Positions 28,910-37,723 of a DNA stretch of 64,000 nt are shown here, piece after piece; the stretch's first letter is position 1, and every line of letters starts with the position of its first letter. Origin of the DNA: Leptolyngbya ohadii IS1. Lineage in GTDB: Bacteria > Cyanobacteriota > Cyanobacteriia > Elainellales > Elainellaceae. The notes under the pieces are model-generated. The model ran no database searches, was not told where the DNA came from, and saw nothing but the letters and a program-made list of their open reading frames with translations. The translations under genes were made by a program, and so were the position numbers. The stretch lies in assembly GCF_002215035.1 (NCBI RefSeq), contig NZ_NKFP01000006.1, positions 632,530 through 696,529 on the forward strand, written 5' to 3'.

Positions 28910-29361
28910 GTTATTTTTGCTAAGCATAAGCACTATATTTTATTGATTAAAGAGTTCTGAATATTTGAACCGAGACTGTAGTTTGTTCATATGGGGTTCT
29001 CGCATAGAGTTTAAGTTAAAACTCTTCCAGAACTTTAGAAATAGAACGTCAGAAAAATAATTGTCCATCTCAAGTTCAAATCAGTTCAAAACAGATTCAT
29101 TCTTCCGATAGACAAATAAAAGGACTGTGTCCCTTATCGTGGCTCAATAGGGGCAAGGGTAATGCAGGTAATTCCAATTAAACGTTGGAGGGCAAGGCAT
29201 TGCCTAGTGCAACTTGATAGCAAAGAACATTTCCTTTGTTCATCTTTCTACGCTACTTTAGCGGCTGACTTGCCATTAAATCTGTCAGCAAAGCTTTTCC
29301 GTTCATGGTGTTTTGTGAGCGGTGTCTACACCTATTCAGCAATTTTTCTGAGGAACGTTTT

Positions 29362-30267
29362 ATGTCTCAAAAGCGCGATCAAATGGCGGTTAAAAAGCTG
29401 CTCAGCTTTGTAGGACTTGTGAGTGCAGGTGTGCTAGTTAGTTTTCCGGCACTGGCACTGGGTCAGTTGAATACTTCTCCATCCTCGGCTCAGGCAGATG
29501 GCGGTCAGCTCGTCGCAACTGGTGAAGGCGGCGGTAACGGCGGCGGCGGTAACGGTGGCGGTAACGGTGGCGGCAATGGCGGCGGCAATGGCGGCGGGAA
29601 TGGCGGTGACTCTGGCGGCGGTAACAACACCAGCGGTGGACCGAGTGGTGGCGATAATGGTGCTGCTGGTGGTAACTCTGGCAGCGGTGGCGGCAGTAAC
29701 AATACCAGCGGTGGACCCAGCGGTGGCGATAATGGTACTGCTAGCGGCGGTTCTGGTACTGGTGGCGGTGCTGGTGGTAGCAATACTACGGGTGGTGGTA
29801 CGACCAGTGGTGGTGGTGCAGCTGGTGGTGGTGTTGGTAATCCTGGCAGCAGCGGTATTGGTCCCAACGATACACGCGGTGAATTCAACACCCCCGGTAA
29901 TATTCCCTCAGAAGAAAACCCCAATCTACCAAACCCCAACTCTCCAGATTTCGGCAGTGGTTCTGGTACGCTGAACAATAACGGCGGTTCAACTGGTGGC
30001 TTTGGTACTGGTACGGGTGCGGGTGGTACAACCACTTCTCCCAGCACCATTACGCCCGGCACGGGTAGCGGCACGTTCAACAGCCCCAGCACCACGACGC
30101 CTGGAGCAAGCGGTACGATTAATGACAACCAGCGTGTAATCACGAATCAGAATCCCACGACGGGAACTTCTGGCGCGTCTGGTTCTGGTCTGGGTTCGGG
30201 TGCAGGCGGTACCGGTTCAGGAGTCACGACTGGGGATGACAGTGCTCCGGTACGCGGTCTGTGGTAA
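29362..30267 (+). CDS. Secreted glycine/serine/asparagine-rich protein
   Basis: A 301-residue low-complexity protein. ATG at 29362 is chosen because GAGGAA precedes it and a signal peptide follows (KKLLSFVGLVSAGVLVSFPALA). From about residue 55 to 170 it is built of Gly-Gly-Asn/Ser runs with a duplicated block around NTSGGPSGGDNG. The second half has a Thr/Pro-rich repeat of the TPGTGSGTFNSPST type. No globular domain is recognised. It is probably extracellular or envelope-bound. A matching open frame on the other strand is a mirror of the repeat composition. Confidence 0.75.
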   Translation: MSQKRDQMAVKKLLSFVGLVSAGVLVSFPALALGQLNTSPSSAQADGGQLVATGEGGGNGGGGNGGGNGGGNGGGNGGGNGGDSGGGNNTSGGPSGGDNGAAGGNSGSGGGSNNTSGGPSGGDNGTASGGSGTGGGAGGSNTTGGGTTSGGGAAGGGVGNPGSSGIGPNDTRGEFNTPGNIPSEENPNLPNPNSPDFGSGSGTLNNNGGSTGGFGTGTGAGGTTTSPSTITPGTGSGTFNSPSTTTPGASGTINDNQRVITNQNPTTGTSGASGSGLGSGAGGTGSGVTTGDDSAPVRGLW

Positions 30268-30342
30268 TTCGGATGTTTAACGGCTGGGTGAATGCTGGTT
30301 ATGTGCCATTAGTTTGTCCAGCTTGTTAATCATCTAACAAAA

Positions 30343-30368
30343 AGGGGGCTTTGCCCCCTCATTTTTTG
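30343..30368 (+). terminator. Rho-independent terminator after the Gly-rich gene
   Basis: The stem AGGGGGC (30343-30349) with GCCCCCT (30353-30359) and a TTT loop is followed by CATTTTTTG. It lies 76 bases after the stop codon of the plus-strand gene. Confidence 0.9.
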
Positions 30369-30451
30369 CTCTTTTTTTGAATCGCTTTGGACTTTGATGC
30401 GATCGCTTCGTTCTTTAGCGTCCAGCTAAGTTTTGCTCCAGTCTGGATTGC

Positions 30452-31213
30452 TTAAAGAGCGGCATGAGGCGCATTCTCGGCATTGGCATTCATGATTGGG
30501 AAAACGGCACCCTGGGTTCTGCCATGTCCAGTGGCGCGATCGTAATCAATATCGCGCTGGTTATGCGCTGTAATAATGCGATCGGCAGTCTGCTGGGCTG
30601 CTTTTTCCAGATCGCGGCAGTTGGAATAGGGAGGAAGCTGTTTTAGGGCTTGCAGAACAGCTTGGGCGGCTTCGACGCCGTTTTTTTTGTGTCCATCTTC
30701 GTGCAGTGTTAAAGCCTTCATATACTCATCCCACTCCGATTGCAGGGCGGATGAGATAGGCTGGGCAGCTTTCCACTGCGGCATCGTGAAGGTGACATCA
30801 AGGCGGGTGTTGACGGCACGAGCAGAACAGCTATTGCGAGTTCGATTAAACCGAAAATTCCACTGAATATGCCAGTGGGTCAGGGCGTCGAAGGAATTGC
30901 CGCTTGCATCCTTGACGGGACTGTATTCGAGCATTTGCGATCGCAGTTCGTCTGCGGTTCTTCCGTCGATTGGGTAAAAGTCATACCGGACGGAGACGGG
31001 CAGAGAAATTGCTGGGGGGCTGGTAAGCGGTTCTGTCGCTGGGGTGGGAACAAAGGAGGGAGAGATCTGGGACGGCGAGATTGTAGCGTAGGCTGAATTG
31101 GGCTGAAACAGGGGAGACCAGGAAGCGGACAGAAAATCGGCAATGGAAGGCACACGGACAAGGGAAACGACGATAAACGTAGATACGAACAGAAGGACGA
31201 ATCGACGTGACAC
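30452..31213 (-). CDS. DUF922 predicted secreted metalloprotease-like protein
   Basis: A 253-residue protein with an N-terminal export segment (FVLLFVSTFIVVSLV) and a proline-rich linker before the DUF922 domain, which begins near VRYDFYPIDGRTADELR. The motif LHEDGHKKNG is the HExxH-like metal site of this family, whose members are predicted Zn-dependent proteases. CysArgAsp in YSNCRD and Cys in RNSCSA may form a disulfide. The start is set at GTG 31213 with AGGA 9 bases upstream; TTG at 31222 is the alternative. Catalytic activity has not been shown for the family as far as I know. Confidence 0.78.
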   Translation of the reverse strand: MSRRFVLLFVSTFIVVSLVRVPSIADFLSASWSPLFQPNSAYATISPSQISPSFVPTPATEPLTSPPAISLPVSVRYDFYPIDGRTADELRSQMLEYSPVKDASGNSFDALTHWHIQWNFRFNRTRNSCSARAVNTRLDVTFTMPQWKAAQPISSALQSEWDEYMKALTLHEDGHKKNGVEAAQAVLQALKQLPPYSNCRDLEKAAQQTADRIITAHNQRDIDYDRATGHGRTQGAVFPIMNANAENAPHAAL

Positions 31214-31400
31214 AGCTAGCAATCCTGATAGAGGAATCTTCCTTTGGGAGGATGCCCTACTTACGAATCTGTGAACTCAGAATCTTAACAATTCGCAGCA
31301 ATGCCGCAAAAATTCTTGTATTGCGAATTGGATCAGGGGTGCAGCCGCGATCGTATCCTTCGCTAAAGTTAAGGGCGTGTTGTGATTCATTGACCTCCCC

Positions 31401-32336
31401 TTGTCTGCCATAATCCACCCCATTGCTCCCAATTCGTCTGCCTCCTGGCACGGACAGCTTGAATTAGACTACGCCCAGCGAGACGGTAAAACCATCCCCG
31501 ATCGCGTTTTTGTCCAGGCTCCTCTAAAGGTGCAGCGTCCCTTTTATCCTGAAGAGGAAGTCTGCCATACGGTGATGCTCCATACGGCTGGCGGCATTGT
31601 GGGGGGCGATCGGCTCTCCCTGAATGTGAACCTTCAGCCCCAAACCCATGCGCTGATTACCTCTGCCGCTGCCGCCAAAATTTATCGCAGCAATGGACGG
31701 GAAGCGCAGCAAACCACCCAGATTCGAGTTGGGACGGCTGCCTGTCTGGAATGGCTCCCCCAGGAAACGATCGTTTTTGACGGAGCGCAGTATGCCCAGC
31801 AGCTCAAAGTAGAGCTAGAACCGGAAGCAGTCTGGATGGGCTGGGAGATTACCCGTCTGGGACGCAGTGCGAGGGGCGAACGGTTTGAAACAGGCTACTG
31901 GCGATCGAAAATAGAGGTGTGGCAAAACAATGCTCCTGATGGAGGAACTGCTTCGCGACGGCTGCTGTGGGTTGATCCGCAGGGTATCCAGGGCGGACAT
32001 GAGATGATGACTAGCCTGCACGGACTCGCCGGATATCCGGTGATTGCCAGTTTTGTGTTTGTGGGACGCGGCGTATCGCCGGAGTTGGTCAAAGCCGCGA
32101 GAGCTGCCTGGCATTCGCCTGAGAAACCGATCGAACCTTTGCAGGAGGAACCCCTGATTACCCTCCATGAATCCGCCCATCAGATCGGCGTCACGCGTTT
32201 GAGGGCAGGACTGCTCTGCCGCTATCGGGGAGATTCAACGCTAGAAGCAAAACGATGGTTTGTGCGCGTTTGGGAACTGGTGCGATCGGGTGAGTTGGGG
32301 CGATCGGTTTGTGTGCCGAGGGTGTGGCAGGTTTAG
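31401..32336 (+). CDS. ureD: Urease accessory protein UreD
   Basis: A 311-residue UreD, which with UreF and UreG delivers nickel to apo-urease in the cytoplasm. Hallmarks are LHTAGGIVGGDRLSL, ITSAAAAKIYRS, LEWLPQETIVFDGA and the C-terminal GLLCRYRG. The frame has no ATG; a TTG at 31401 in front of SAIIHP is the best start (ATT at 31389 is also in frame). In many cyanobacteria ureD is followed by ureABC, but here a repeat array and unrelated genes follow, so the structural genes must be elsewhere. Confidence 0.92.
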   Translation: MSAIIHPIAPNSSASWHGQLELDYAQRDGKTIPDRVFVQAPLKVQRPFYPEEEVCHTVMLHTAGGIVGGDRLSLNVNLQPQTHALITSAAAAKIYRSNGREAQQTTQIRVGTAACLEWLPQETIVFDGAQYAQQLKVELEPEAVWMGWEITRLGRSARGERFETGYWRSKIEVWQNNAPDGGTASRRLLWVDPQGIQGGHEMMTSLHGLAGYPVIASFVFVGRGVSPELVKAARAAWHSPEKPIEPLQEEPLITLHESAHQIGVTRLRAGLLCRYRGDSTLEAKRWFVRVWELVRSGELGRSVCVPRVWQV

Positions 32337-32390
32337 GGGAGTGGGGAGTAGGGGAGCAGGGAGCAGGGGAGCAGGGAGCAGGGGAGAAGC
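32337..32390. repeat. G-rich heptanucleotide array after ureD
   Basis: Tandem GGGGAGT/GGGGAGCA-type units begin directly after the ureD stop codon. They are the reverse-complement relatives of the CTCCCCA arrays in purL and at 32938-32990. Confidence 0.8.
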
Positions 32391-32490
32391 TAGTGTGAGA
32401 TCTGGCTCACGTTCTCATTAGGGTTTCGAGGGGTGTGGGATGCATTAGCGCAGCGGGACGGACGAATTCATCAGGAGGAGCGGGGGCGGC

Positions 32491-32937
32491 GTGAGAATTT
32501 TGGAAGTGACGCAGGATGATTTTGAGGCGTGGGTTGGGCTGGCGTTGGAGCTTTGGTCGGATAGTACGGCGGATGAAATGCGCTCGACTTTGACGCATAT
32601 TTTTGAGTCTCCGCGTGAGGCGGGGTTTTTGGTGAAAACCAGCGACGGTGAGGCGGTTGCATTCATGAATCTTTCGCTGCGGCAGGACTATGTGCCGGGA
32701 GCAAATCACAGCCCGGTTGCCTATGTGGAAGGAATCTACGTCAGGGAGTCTTACCGAAAACAGGGAATCGGCAAATCTTTAATCGAATTTGCAGAACAGT
32801 GGGCAAGACAGCAGGGCTGTACAGAACTTGCTTCAGATGCCTTACTCGACAACACCGTCAGCCATCAATTCCACCAGCAGACAGGTTTCCAGGAAGTAGA
32901 ACGAGTTGTCGCCTTCATCAAACCCCTCTCCCCCTAA
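32491..32937 (+). CDS. GNAT acetyltransferase, aminoglycoside 6'-N-acetyltransferase-like
   Basis: A 148-residue GNAT protein. The acetyl-CoA loop is RKQGIG (90-95) after VEGIYVRESY. The C-terminal part (CTELASDALLDN, SHQFHQQTGFQEVERVVAF) strongly resembles AAC(6')-I enzymes of the Acinetobacter group, which are also close to intrinsic housekeeping acetyltransferases, so resistance should not be assumed. The start is GTG at 32491 within a GGAGGAGC-containing region. Repeat arrays in opposite orientation flank the gene on both sides, and its last codons run into C-rich repeat sequence. Confidence 0.85.
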   Translation: MRILEVTQDDFEAWVGLALELWSDSTADEMRSTLTHIFESPREAGFLVKTSDGEAVAFMNLSLRQDYVPGANHSPVAYVEGIYVRESYRKQGIGKSLIEFAEQWARQQGCTELASDALLDNTVSHQFHQQTGFQEVERVVAFIKPLSP

Positions 32938-32990
32938 CCCCCTCTCTCCTCCTCTCCATCTCCCCATTCCCTACTCCCCACTCCCTCTTA
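32938..32990. repeat. C-rich heptanucleotide array after the acetyltransferase gene
   Basis: CTCCCCA/CTCCTCT-type tandem units, inverted relative to the array at 32337-32390. They end shortly before the ribosome site of the next gene. Confidence 0.75.
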
Positions 32991-33023
32991 AAATTAAAGA
33001 GACACTGCCCCGGAGATTAACCC

Positions 33024-34058
33024 ATGAGTCTGCTCACCCAGCTGCCTGTGCCATCCCATTTCGATCGCCAGCGTGTGGGTGAAGTGTGGCGTGTTCCCTA
33101 TCAGACGAGAGCAACAGAGGCAAAAGCCTGGGCGAAGCAGTATGGCATTCAGCCTGCGGAGAGGGATCAGCGACAGGTGGGATTATTGCTAATTGATGTG
33201 CAGAATACCTTTTGCATTCCTGAATTTGAACTGTTTGTGGGTGGGCGATCGGGTTTGGGAGCAGTGGAGGATAATATTCGGCTCTGTGAGTTTATCTATC
33301 GTAATTTGGGCGTGATTAGCGAAATCGCCCTGACGATGGACACCCACACAGCGACACAAATTTTTCACCCTGTGTTCTGGATTAACGAGGCGGGCGAGCA
33401 TCCAGCACCCATGACGATGATTTCCCTCAGTGATGTGGAAACGGGAGTCTGGAAAGTGAATCCGGCGATCGCGCACCATATTTCTGGGGATAATTCCGAT
33501 CGGCTTCAGATCTATGCGCTCCACTATGTACAGCAGCTTCAGCAGAACGGTAAATATTTGCTGACGATTTGGCCCTATCACTCGATGCTGGGCGGTATTG
33601 GACACGCGATCGTTTCTGCGGTTGAGGAAGCCTGTTTCTTTCACGCGATGGCGCGAGATACCCAGACCCATTTTGAGATGAAGGGCGATTCTCCCCTGAC
33701 GGAAAACTATTCGGTGCTAAAACCAGAAGTGGCGATCGATCACGAACAGCAAACGATCGGGGAAACGAATCACGCCTTTCTGCAAAAGCTGCTGCGCTAC
33801 GATGCCCTGATTGTGGCAGGACAGGCAAAAAGTCACTGCGTCGCCTGGACAGTGGAAGATTTGCTGAACGAAATTCAAGCGATCGATCCCGCCCTCGCCC
33901 AAAAAGTCTATCTGCTCGAAGACTGCTCCTCCCCGGTGGTTGTGCCCAGCGTGGTAGACTTCACCGACGACGCAAATAAAACCTACGATCGCTTTGCCGC
34001 CGCCGGAATGCACCGCATCCAATCCACCGACGCGATCGACTCCTGGCTAAAAATCTAG
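33024..34058 (+). CDS. Cysteine hydrolase of the isochorismatase/nicotinamidase superfamily
   Basis: A 344-residue protein, longer than usual nicotinamidases (about 200). The superfamily signature is seen in GLLLIDVQNTFC (catalytic Asp), TMDTHTATQIFHP (metal-site-like residues) and AGQAKSHCVAWTVEDLL (catalytic Cys). The middle region TIWPYHSMLGGIGHA is typical of a larger cyanobacterial and proteobacterial subgroup. The substrate is unknown; nicotinamidase activity is possible but not established. GGAG lies upstream of ATG at 33024. Confidence 0.85.
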   Translation: MSLLTQLPVPSHFDRQRVGEVWRVPYQTRATEAKAWAKQYGIQPAERDQRQVGLLLIDVQNTFCIPEFELFVGGRSGLGAVEDNIRLCEFIYRNLGVISEIALTMDTHTATQIFHPVFWINEAGEHPAPMTMISLSDVETGVWKVNPAIAHHISGDNSDRLQIYALHYVQQLQQNGKYLLTIWPYHSMLGGIGHAIVSAVEEACFFHAMARDTQTHFEMKGDSPLTENYSVLKPEVAIDHEQQTIGETNHAFLQKLLRYDALIVAGQAKSHCVAWTVEDLLNEIQAIDPALAQKVYLLEDCSSPVVVPSVVDFTDDANKTYDRFAAAGMHRIQSTDAIDSWLKI

Positions 34059-34096
34059 ACGGTCGATGCGATCGCTCTTGCCCCAACCCTGCGCTA

Positions 34097-34150
34097 CCCT
34101 CCCTGCTCCCCGCTCCCTGCTCCCTGCTCCCCCGCTCCCTGCTCCCCGCT
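34097..34150. repeat. C-rich heptanucleotide array before the 34158 gene
   Basis: Tandem CTCCCTG/CTCCCCG units fill the gap between the cysteine hydrolase and the small secreted protein and continue in degenerate form across its first codons. Confidence 0.8.
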
Positions 34151-34157
34151 GCCCAAA

Positions 34158-34448
34158 ATGCTCCCCAAACTCCTCCCCCTCCTCCTCTCGATCACTGCCC
34201 AACCCGCTCTAGCAGTCCCGCCCCCAGAGGATCAGCCGGAAGAGGTGCTGCGAACAGAGGTGATCATCCAGGCACGATCGCCTGTAGACGGGAAGCCATT
34301 GACCGCCAGGGAATACGCAGAGCTGCAAGCCAGAGAGGAAGCAGTACGAGAAAGTTTGGGTTCGGTTTCACCCGATGTACGGCGGACGATTAATCTGCTG
34401 CGGCTGCGTCAGACCATTCGCACGTTCTTTCCGTTTTTGCTCCGGTAA
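34158..34448 (+). CDS. Small secreted or periplasmic protein, unknown
   Basis: A 96-residue protein with a leucine-rich signal peptide (MLPKLLPLLLSITAQPALA) followed by a charged helical body with TEVIIQARSPVDGKPLTAREYAELQAR-like sequence (shown only in part here: RSPVDGKPLTAREYAEL). The latter segment looks conserved-type rather than random. The family is not recognised. The signal peptide codons are C-rich and continue the preceding repeat array, so part of the leader may be repeat-derived. Confidence 0.65.
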   Translation: MLPKLLPLLLSITAQPALAVPPPEDQPEEVLRTEVIIQARSPVDGKPLTAREYAELQAREEAVRESLGSVSPDVRRTINLLRLRQTIRTFFPFLLR

Positions 34449-34477
34449 TTTGCCTATTGCGGCTGTTACTGCGGCTG

Positions 34478-35344
34478 TTACTGCGGCTGACGTCTTGCCT
34501 GCTGACGAGTCCGTTTTTCTGGCGTGAGGCGATCGATGCAGTGGGGGCAGGAGATTCCCACTTCGTAGGCAGTGGAGGCTTTGTCTTCCTCAGAAATGGG
34601 ATGTCCACAGCTCAGGCACATTTCATGCGTACCCAGCTCTAAGCCCTGCTGCACTGCCACCCGCTGATCGAATACAAAGCATTCTCCCTGCCACAAACTT
34701 TCTTCTGGAGGCACTTCTTCCAGGTATTTCAGGATGCCGCCCTTGAGGTGATACACCTCCTCGAAGCCCTGTGCCAGCAGATAGGCGGTTGCTTTTTCGC
34801 AGCGAATTCCGCCCGTGCAAAATAGCGCGACCTTCTTGTGCTGGTTGGGGTCTAGCTGCTGCTCGACGTATTGGGGAAACTGGCGAAAGGTGGCGGTTTC
34901 TGGACTTTTTGCCCCCTGAAAGGTGCCGATGTCCACTTCGTATTGATTGCGTGTGTCTACAAGGGTGATATCCGGACGGGTAATCAGATTATTCCAGTCC
35001 TGCGGCTCCACATAGGTTCCCACTTGCTCTGTGGGGTCAACTTCTGGAATGCCCAGCGTCACGATTTCCCGCTTCAGCCGTACCTTCAGCCGATCGAACG
35101 GCATCTCGATCGCCCCGGATTCCTTGTGTTGCAGATCCGCAAATCGATCGTCTGATCGCAGTTTTGCCAGTACCGCATCAATGCCCTGCCGAGTTCCGGC
35201 GATCGTTCCATTAATGCCCTCAGCCGCTAACAGAATCGTGCCGCGAATACCCTGTGCCAGACAGAGTTCCAGTAACGGCGATCGCAGCTCGGCGTAGTCG
35301 GGGAGCTTCACGAATTTGTAAAAGGCAGCAACAACGATCGACAT
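34478..35344 (-). CDS. trhO: tRNA uridine(34) hydroxylase / rhodanese-related TrhO
   Basis: A 288-residue protein of the YceA/TrhO family, which hydroxylates uridine 34 of certain tRNAs using oxygen to give 5-hydroxyuridine. An N-terminal acylphosphatase-like part ([13 protein letters not shown], 37-49) precedes the rhodanese domain ([14 protein letters not shown]), whose active-site loop is [11 protein letters not shown] with Cys176 and Cys182. A C-terminal four-cysteine cluster (MCLSCGHP and SCPHC) is likely a zinc site. Convergent with the preceding small gene. Confidence 0.93.
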   Translation of the reverse strand: MSIVVAAFYKFVKLPDYAELRSPLLELCLAQGIRGTILLAAEGINGTIAGTRQGIDAVLAKLRSDDRFADLQHKESGAIEMPFDRLKVRLKREIVTLGIPEVDPTEQVGTYVEPQDWNNLITRPDITLVDTRNQYEVDIGTFQGAKSPETATFRQFPQYVEQQLDPNQHKKVALFCTGGIRCEKATAYLLAQGFEEVYHLKGGILKYLEEVPPEESLWQGECFVFDQRVAVQQGLELGTHEMCLSCGHPISEEDKASTAYEVGISCPHCIDRLTPEKRTRQQARRQPQ

Positions 35345-35397
35345 ACAAAACCACAGAAAAACTACAGCCAGAATTCAAACCATTTTCTATCCTAGCT

Positions 35398-35815
35398 TCA
35401 AGCTGGGCAGCACGTCGGATGGCTTTGCGTAGCGTAACACCCTCGATTTTCGGAGTCCCACGATACAGCGACAGTTACAAAGCAGGGCGGCGGCATTTCA
35501 AGCGTGATGGTCATGCGGTGCTGTGTTAGCGATCGATGTTCTTCTCGAATTACAACCAGATCAGGAAATCGATTGGCAGCATCACCGGGGCAAGCACCGG
35601 AGTTTGAATCTCGCAGTTTCCCATCTTTAGCAGCAGTGGACTGACACCGCTGGAGAGCAGAGCGGCGAACCAAATGGCGGCAATTTCAGTATTAATTCCT
35701 GATTCGGGCGGCAATTCAACCAGTACTCCGTCAATAAGTTCGGCACGTCCTTCAAGTCCGGTGTCTTCTAACGCCAGATAGTCCTCAAAGGTGAGCTTTT
35801 GGGTGTACGTCGTTG
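35398..35815 (-). pseudogene. Uma2 family (DUF820) endonuclease-like pseudogene
   Basis: On the minus strand one frame reads TQKLTFEDYLALEDTG, GRAELIDGVLVELPPES and GNCEIQTPVLA, typical of Uma2 proteins; the sequence then continues only in another frame with GDAANRFPDLVVIREEH and TLEMPPP. A frameshift near 35590 therefore splits it. The start lacks an in-frame ATG, and the part after VSWDSEN loses the family pattern. Uma2 proteins have a PD-(D/E)XK-like fold and occur in large multicopy families in cyanobacteria. Confidence 0.8.
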
Positions 35816-36177
35816 CGCTATCTGCGCTCCGCGTATGGTTCGCCCTTGTACGCCAACATTTATGCCGCTATTTAGCTTTCATTTTAGAGCAGTTCCCAGC
35901 AAAGCCCTTCTGTTATGAATATTCAGCACGATCGCCTTAGAACACACAATCACTTGACTGAACTAAATGTAAGATCAAAGCCTATTGGATGAAATATGGT
36001 GCGATATATTACCTATGAAGTAAAGCATGAGAGGAAACCATGAAGACATGAAAACACGATCGTCTGGACATATGCCGCCAGTCCGAGAAAAGCAGAAATG
36101 TACAGAATCTATGATGAATTAAACTAGAACAGTATTATCTAAGATGATGGCTTAAATCTAAGCAGAGATACGAGACG
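35816..36177. other. AT-rich intergenic region without a clear gene
   Basis: From about 35875 onward the composition turns AT-rich compared with the flanks and no frame of convincing quality is present. It lies between the Uma2 pseudogene and a small doubtful gene and may be decayed DNA. Confidence 0.5.
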
Positions 36178-36372
36178 GTGAACAATTTCAGATATGCTAC
36201 TAGTAATACTTGGATTCTAATTTGGGATGGCATTAGTGCAATTAAACAGCAGTTACCCATCCTACCTACACAAGAGAAACTTGCCTATCTCGATATGCTG
36301 AGTGCAATTTGCAAGCTTGCGGAGCGTTTTCCCGATCAGGCAGAGTTCATGTTTGAGGGCGATCTAGACTAA
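36178..36372 (+). CDS. Small hypothetical protein, doubtful
   Basis: A 64-residue frame starting with GTG (36178) that encodes a helical protein with PTQEKLAYLDMLSAICKLAERFPDQ-like content (segment KLAYLDMLSAICKLAERF). The end (FMFEGDLD) is acidic. No domain is recognised. It is within AT-rich DNA, so it could be a real small gene or a remnant. Confidence 0.35.
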   Translation: MNNFRYATSNTWILIWDGISAIKQQLPILPTQEKLAYLDMLSAICKLAERFPDQAEFMFEGDLD

Positions 36373-36495
36373 AGCTCCTACACTAAACTTTTTCACGATG
36401 AAATCTCTATAGAATTCCTACAATAGAAAAGCGATCGAAGATTTAAGTGTGATCGCATTGCGAAACCAGGGTTAGTGACCCAGAATGAATCAAAA

Positions 36496-37620
36496 ATGAA
36501 TCAGTATTTTGCAACGGTGGCGCGGGGGTTAGAACCGCTGGCAGTGCAGGAATTGGAGCAGTTAGGGGCGCATTCGGTAGAGCCTGCGTTTTGTGGGGCT
36601 TCCTTTGAGGGCGATCGTGCCCTGCTCTATCGGGTGAATCTCTGGGCAAGGCTGCCGTTTCGGATTCTGATGAAGCTGCGCGAGTTTCCCTGTCAGACGG
36701 CGACAGATCTCTATAAAGGCATTCAGAAAATTGATTGGTCTGCCTATCTCACGCCCGATCTCACGCTTGCGGTGACGGCAACGGGAAAAACCAGCCAGCT
36801 CAACCACACCCATTTCACGGCGCTTCAGGTGAAAAATGCGATCGTTGATCAGCAGCAGGAGCAGTTTGGCGAACGGTCGGATGTGGAGCTTCAGGAACCG
36901 GATGTGCGGATTAATGTACATCTCGATCGCGATCGCTGTACGGTGAGTTTGGACAGTTCGGGGAACAGTCTGCATCGTCGCGGCTATCGTCCGGCGGTGG
37001 GGGCGGCTCCGTTGAAGGAATCCTTGGCGGCAGCGCTGATTCAGCTTTCGGAATGGCAGCCCGATCAGATGTTTTATGATCCGCTCTGTGGGTCGGGAAC
37101 TCTGCCGCTGGAAGCCTGCCTGAAGTCACTCAACGTTGCGCCGGGGTTATTTCGAGAGCGATTTGGGTTTGAAACCTGGACGGATTTCGATCTGGATTTG
37201 CTGGAGAAGCTGATTGCAGACGCAGAAGACAGTCAGCGGGAAACACTTCCGGCACCGATTTGGGGAAGCGATCGGGATGAAAAAGTAATCGATCAGGCAA
37301 TTGCTAACGCAGGAAACTGCGGTGTTGCGAATCAAATCTGGTTTACGCCCATGGAACTGGCTGACGTAGAACCCCCGATGGACAGCGGCGTAGTATTTTG
37401 CAATCCGCCCTACGGTGAGCGATTAGGCAGGGACAGCGACCTGGGCGACTTCTACCGTTTGCTAGGGGATGTGCTAAAACAGCGGTTTAAGGGATGGACG
37501 GCTTTTATTTTGAGCGGCAATAAGGAACTGGCGCAGGCGATCGGGCTAAAGTCCAGCAGGCGGTTTCCGGTTTATAACGGAACATTGCCCTGTCAGTTGA
37601 TGAAGTACGAGCTTTACTAG
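36496..37620 (+). CDS. THUMP domain class I SAM-dependent RNA methyltransferase (RlmL-like)
   Basis: A 374-residue protein. The N-terminal 160 residues form a THUMP RNA-binding part (YFATVARGLEPLAVQELEQLG; TDLYKGIQKIDW). The Rossmann methyltransferase domain has FYDPLCGSGTLPLEAC as SAM motif I and FCNPPYGERLG as the NPPY motif for N2-guanine or N6-adenine methylation. It matches the RlmL N-terminal half type, which makes m2G in 23S rRNA; the exact target is not certain. ATG at 36496 is preferred to GTG at 36475. Confidence 0.9.
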   Translation: MNQYFATVARGLEPLAVQELEQLGAHSVEPAFCGASFEGDRALLYRVNLWARLPFRILMKLREFPCQTATDLYKGIQKIDWSAYLTPDLTLAVTATGKTSQLNHTHFTALQVKNAIVDQQQEQFGERSDVELQEPDVRINVHLDRDRCTVSLDSSGNSLHRRGYRPAVGAAPLKESLAAALIQLSEWQPDQMFYDPLCGSGTLPLEACLKSLNVAPGLFRERFGFETWTDFDLDLLEKLIADAEDSQRETLPAPIWGSDRDEKVIDQAIANAGNCGVANQIWFTPMELADVEPPMDSGVVFCNPPYGERLGRDSDLGDFYRLLGDVLKQRFKGWTAFILSGNKELAQAIGLKSSRRFPVYNGTLPCQLMKYELY

Positions 37621-37723
37621 CCCTTAAGTATTGCGTCAAGTATCGAAAGACGTAGCAAATCCACAGAATCGGCTGAGATTGTCTAAAATCAGGAAATTCC
37701 ATTCCCTAGCCGATCGACCTTCC

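Noticed and set aside
29505-30143. 212-codon open frame on the minus strand opposite the Gly-rich protein, very Pro-rich
   Set aside because: It is the mirror image of GGN/GGC-rich codons, which leave the other strand free of stops. No ribosome site or independent promoter is visible.
32491-32937. AAC(6')-like gene as an acquired antibiotic resistance determinant
   Set aside because: Similarity is to a broad GNAT group with intrinsic members. No integron or transposon parts are present, and base composition is like the neighbours.
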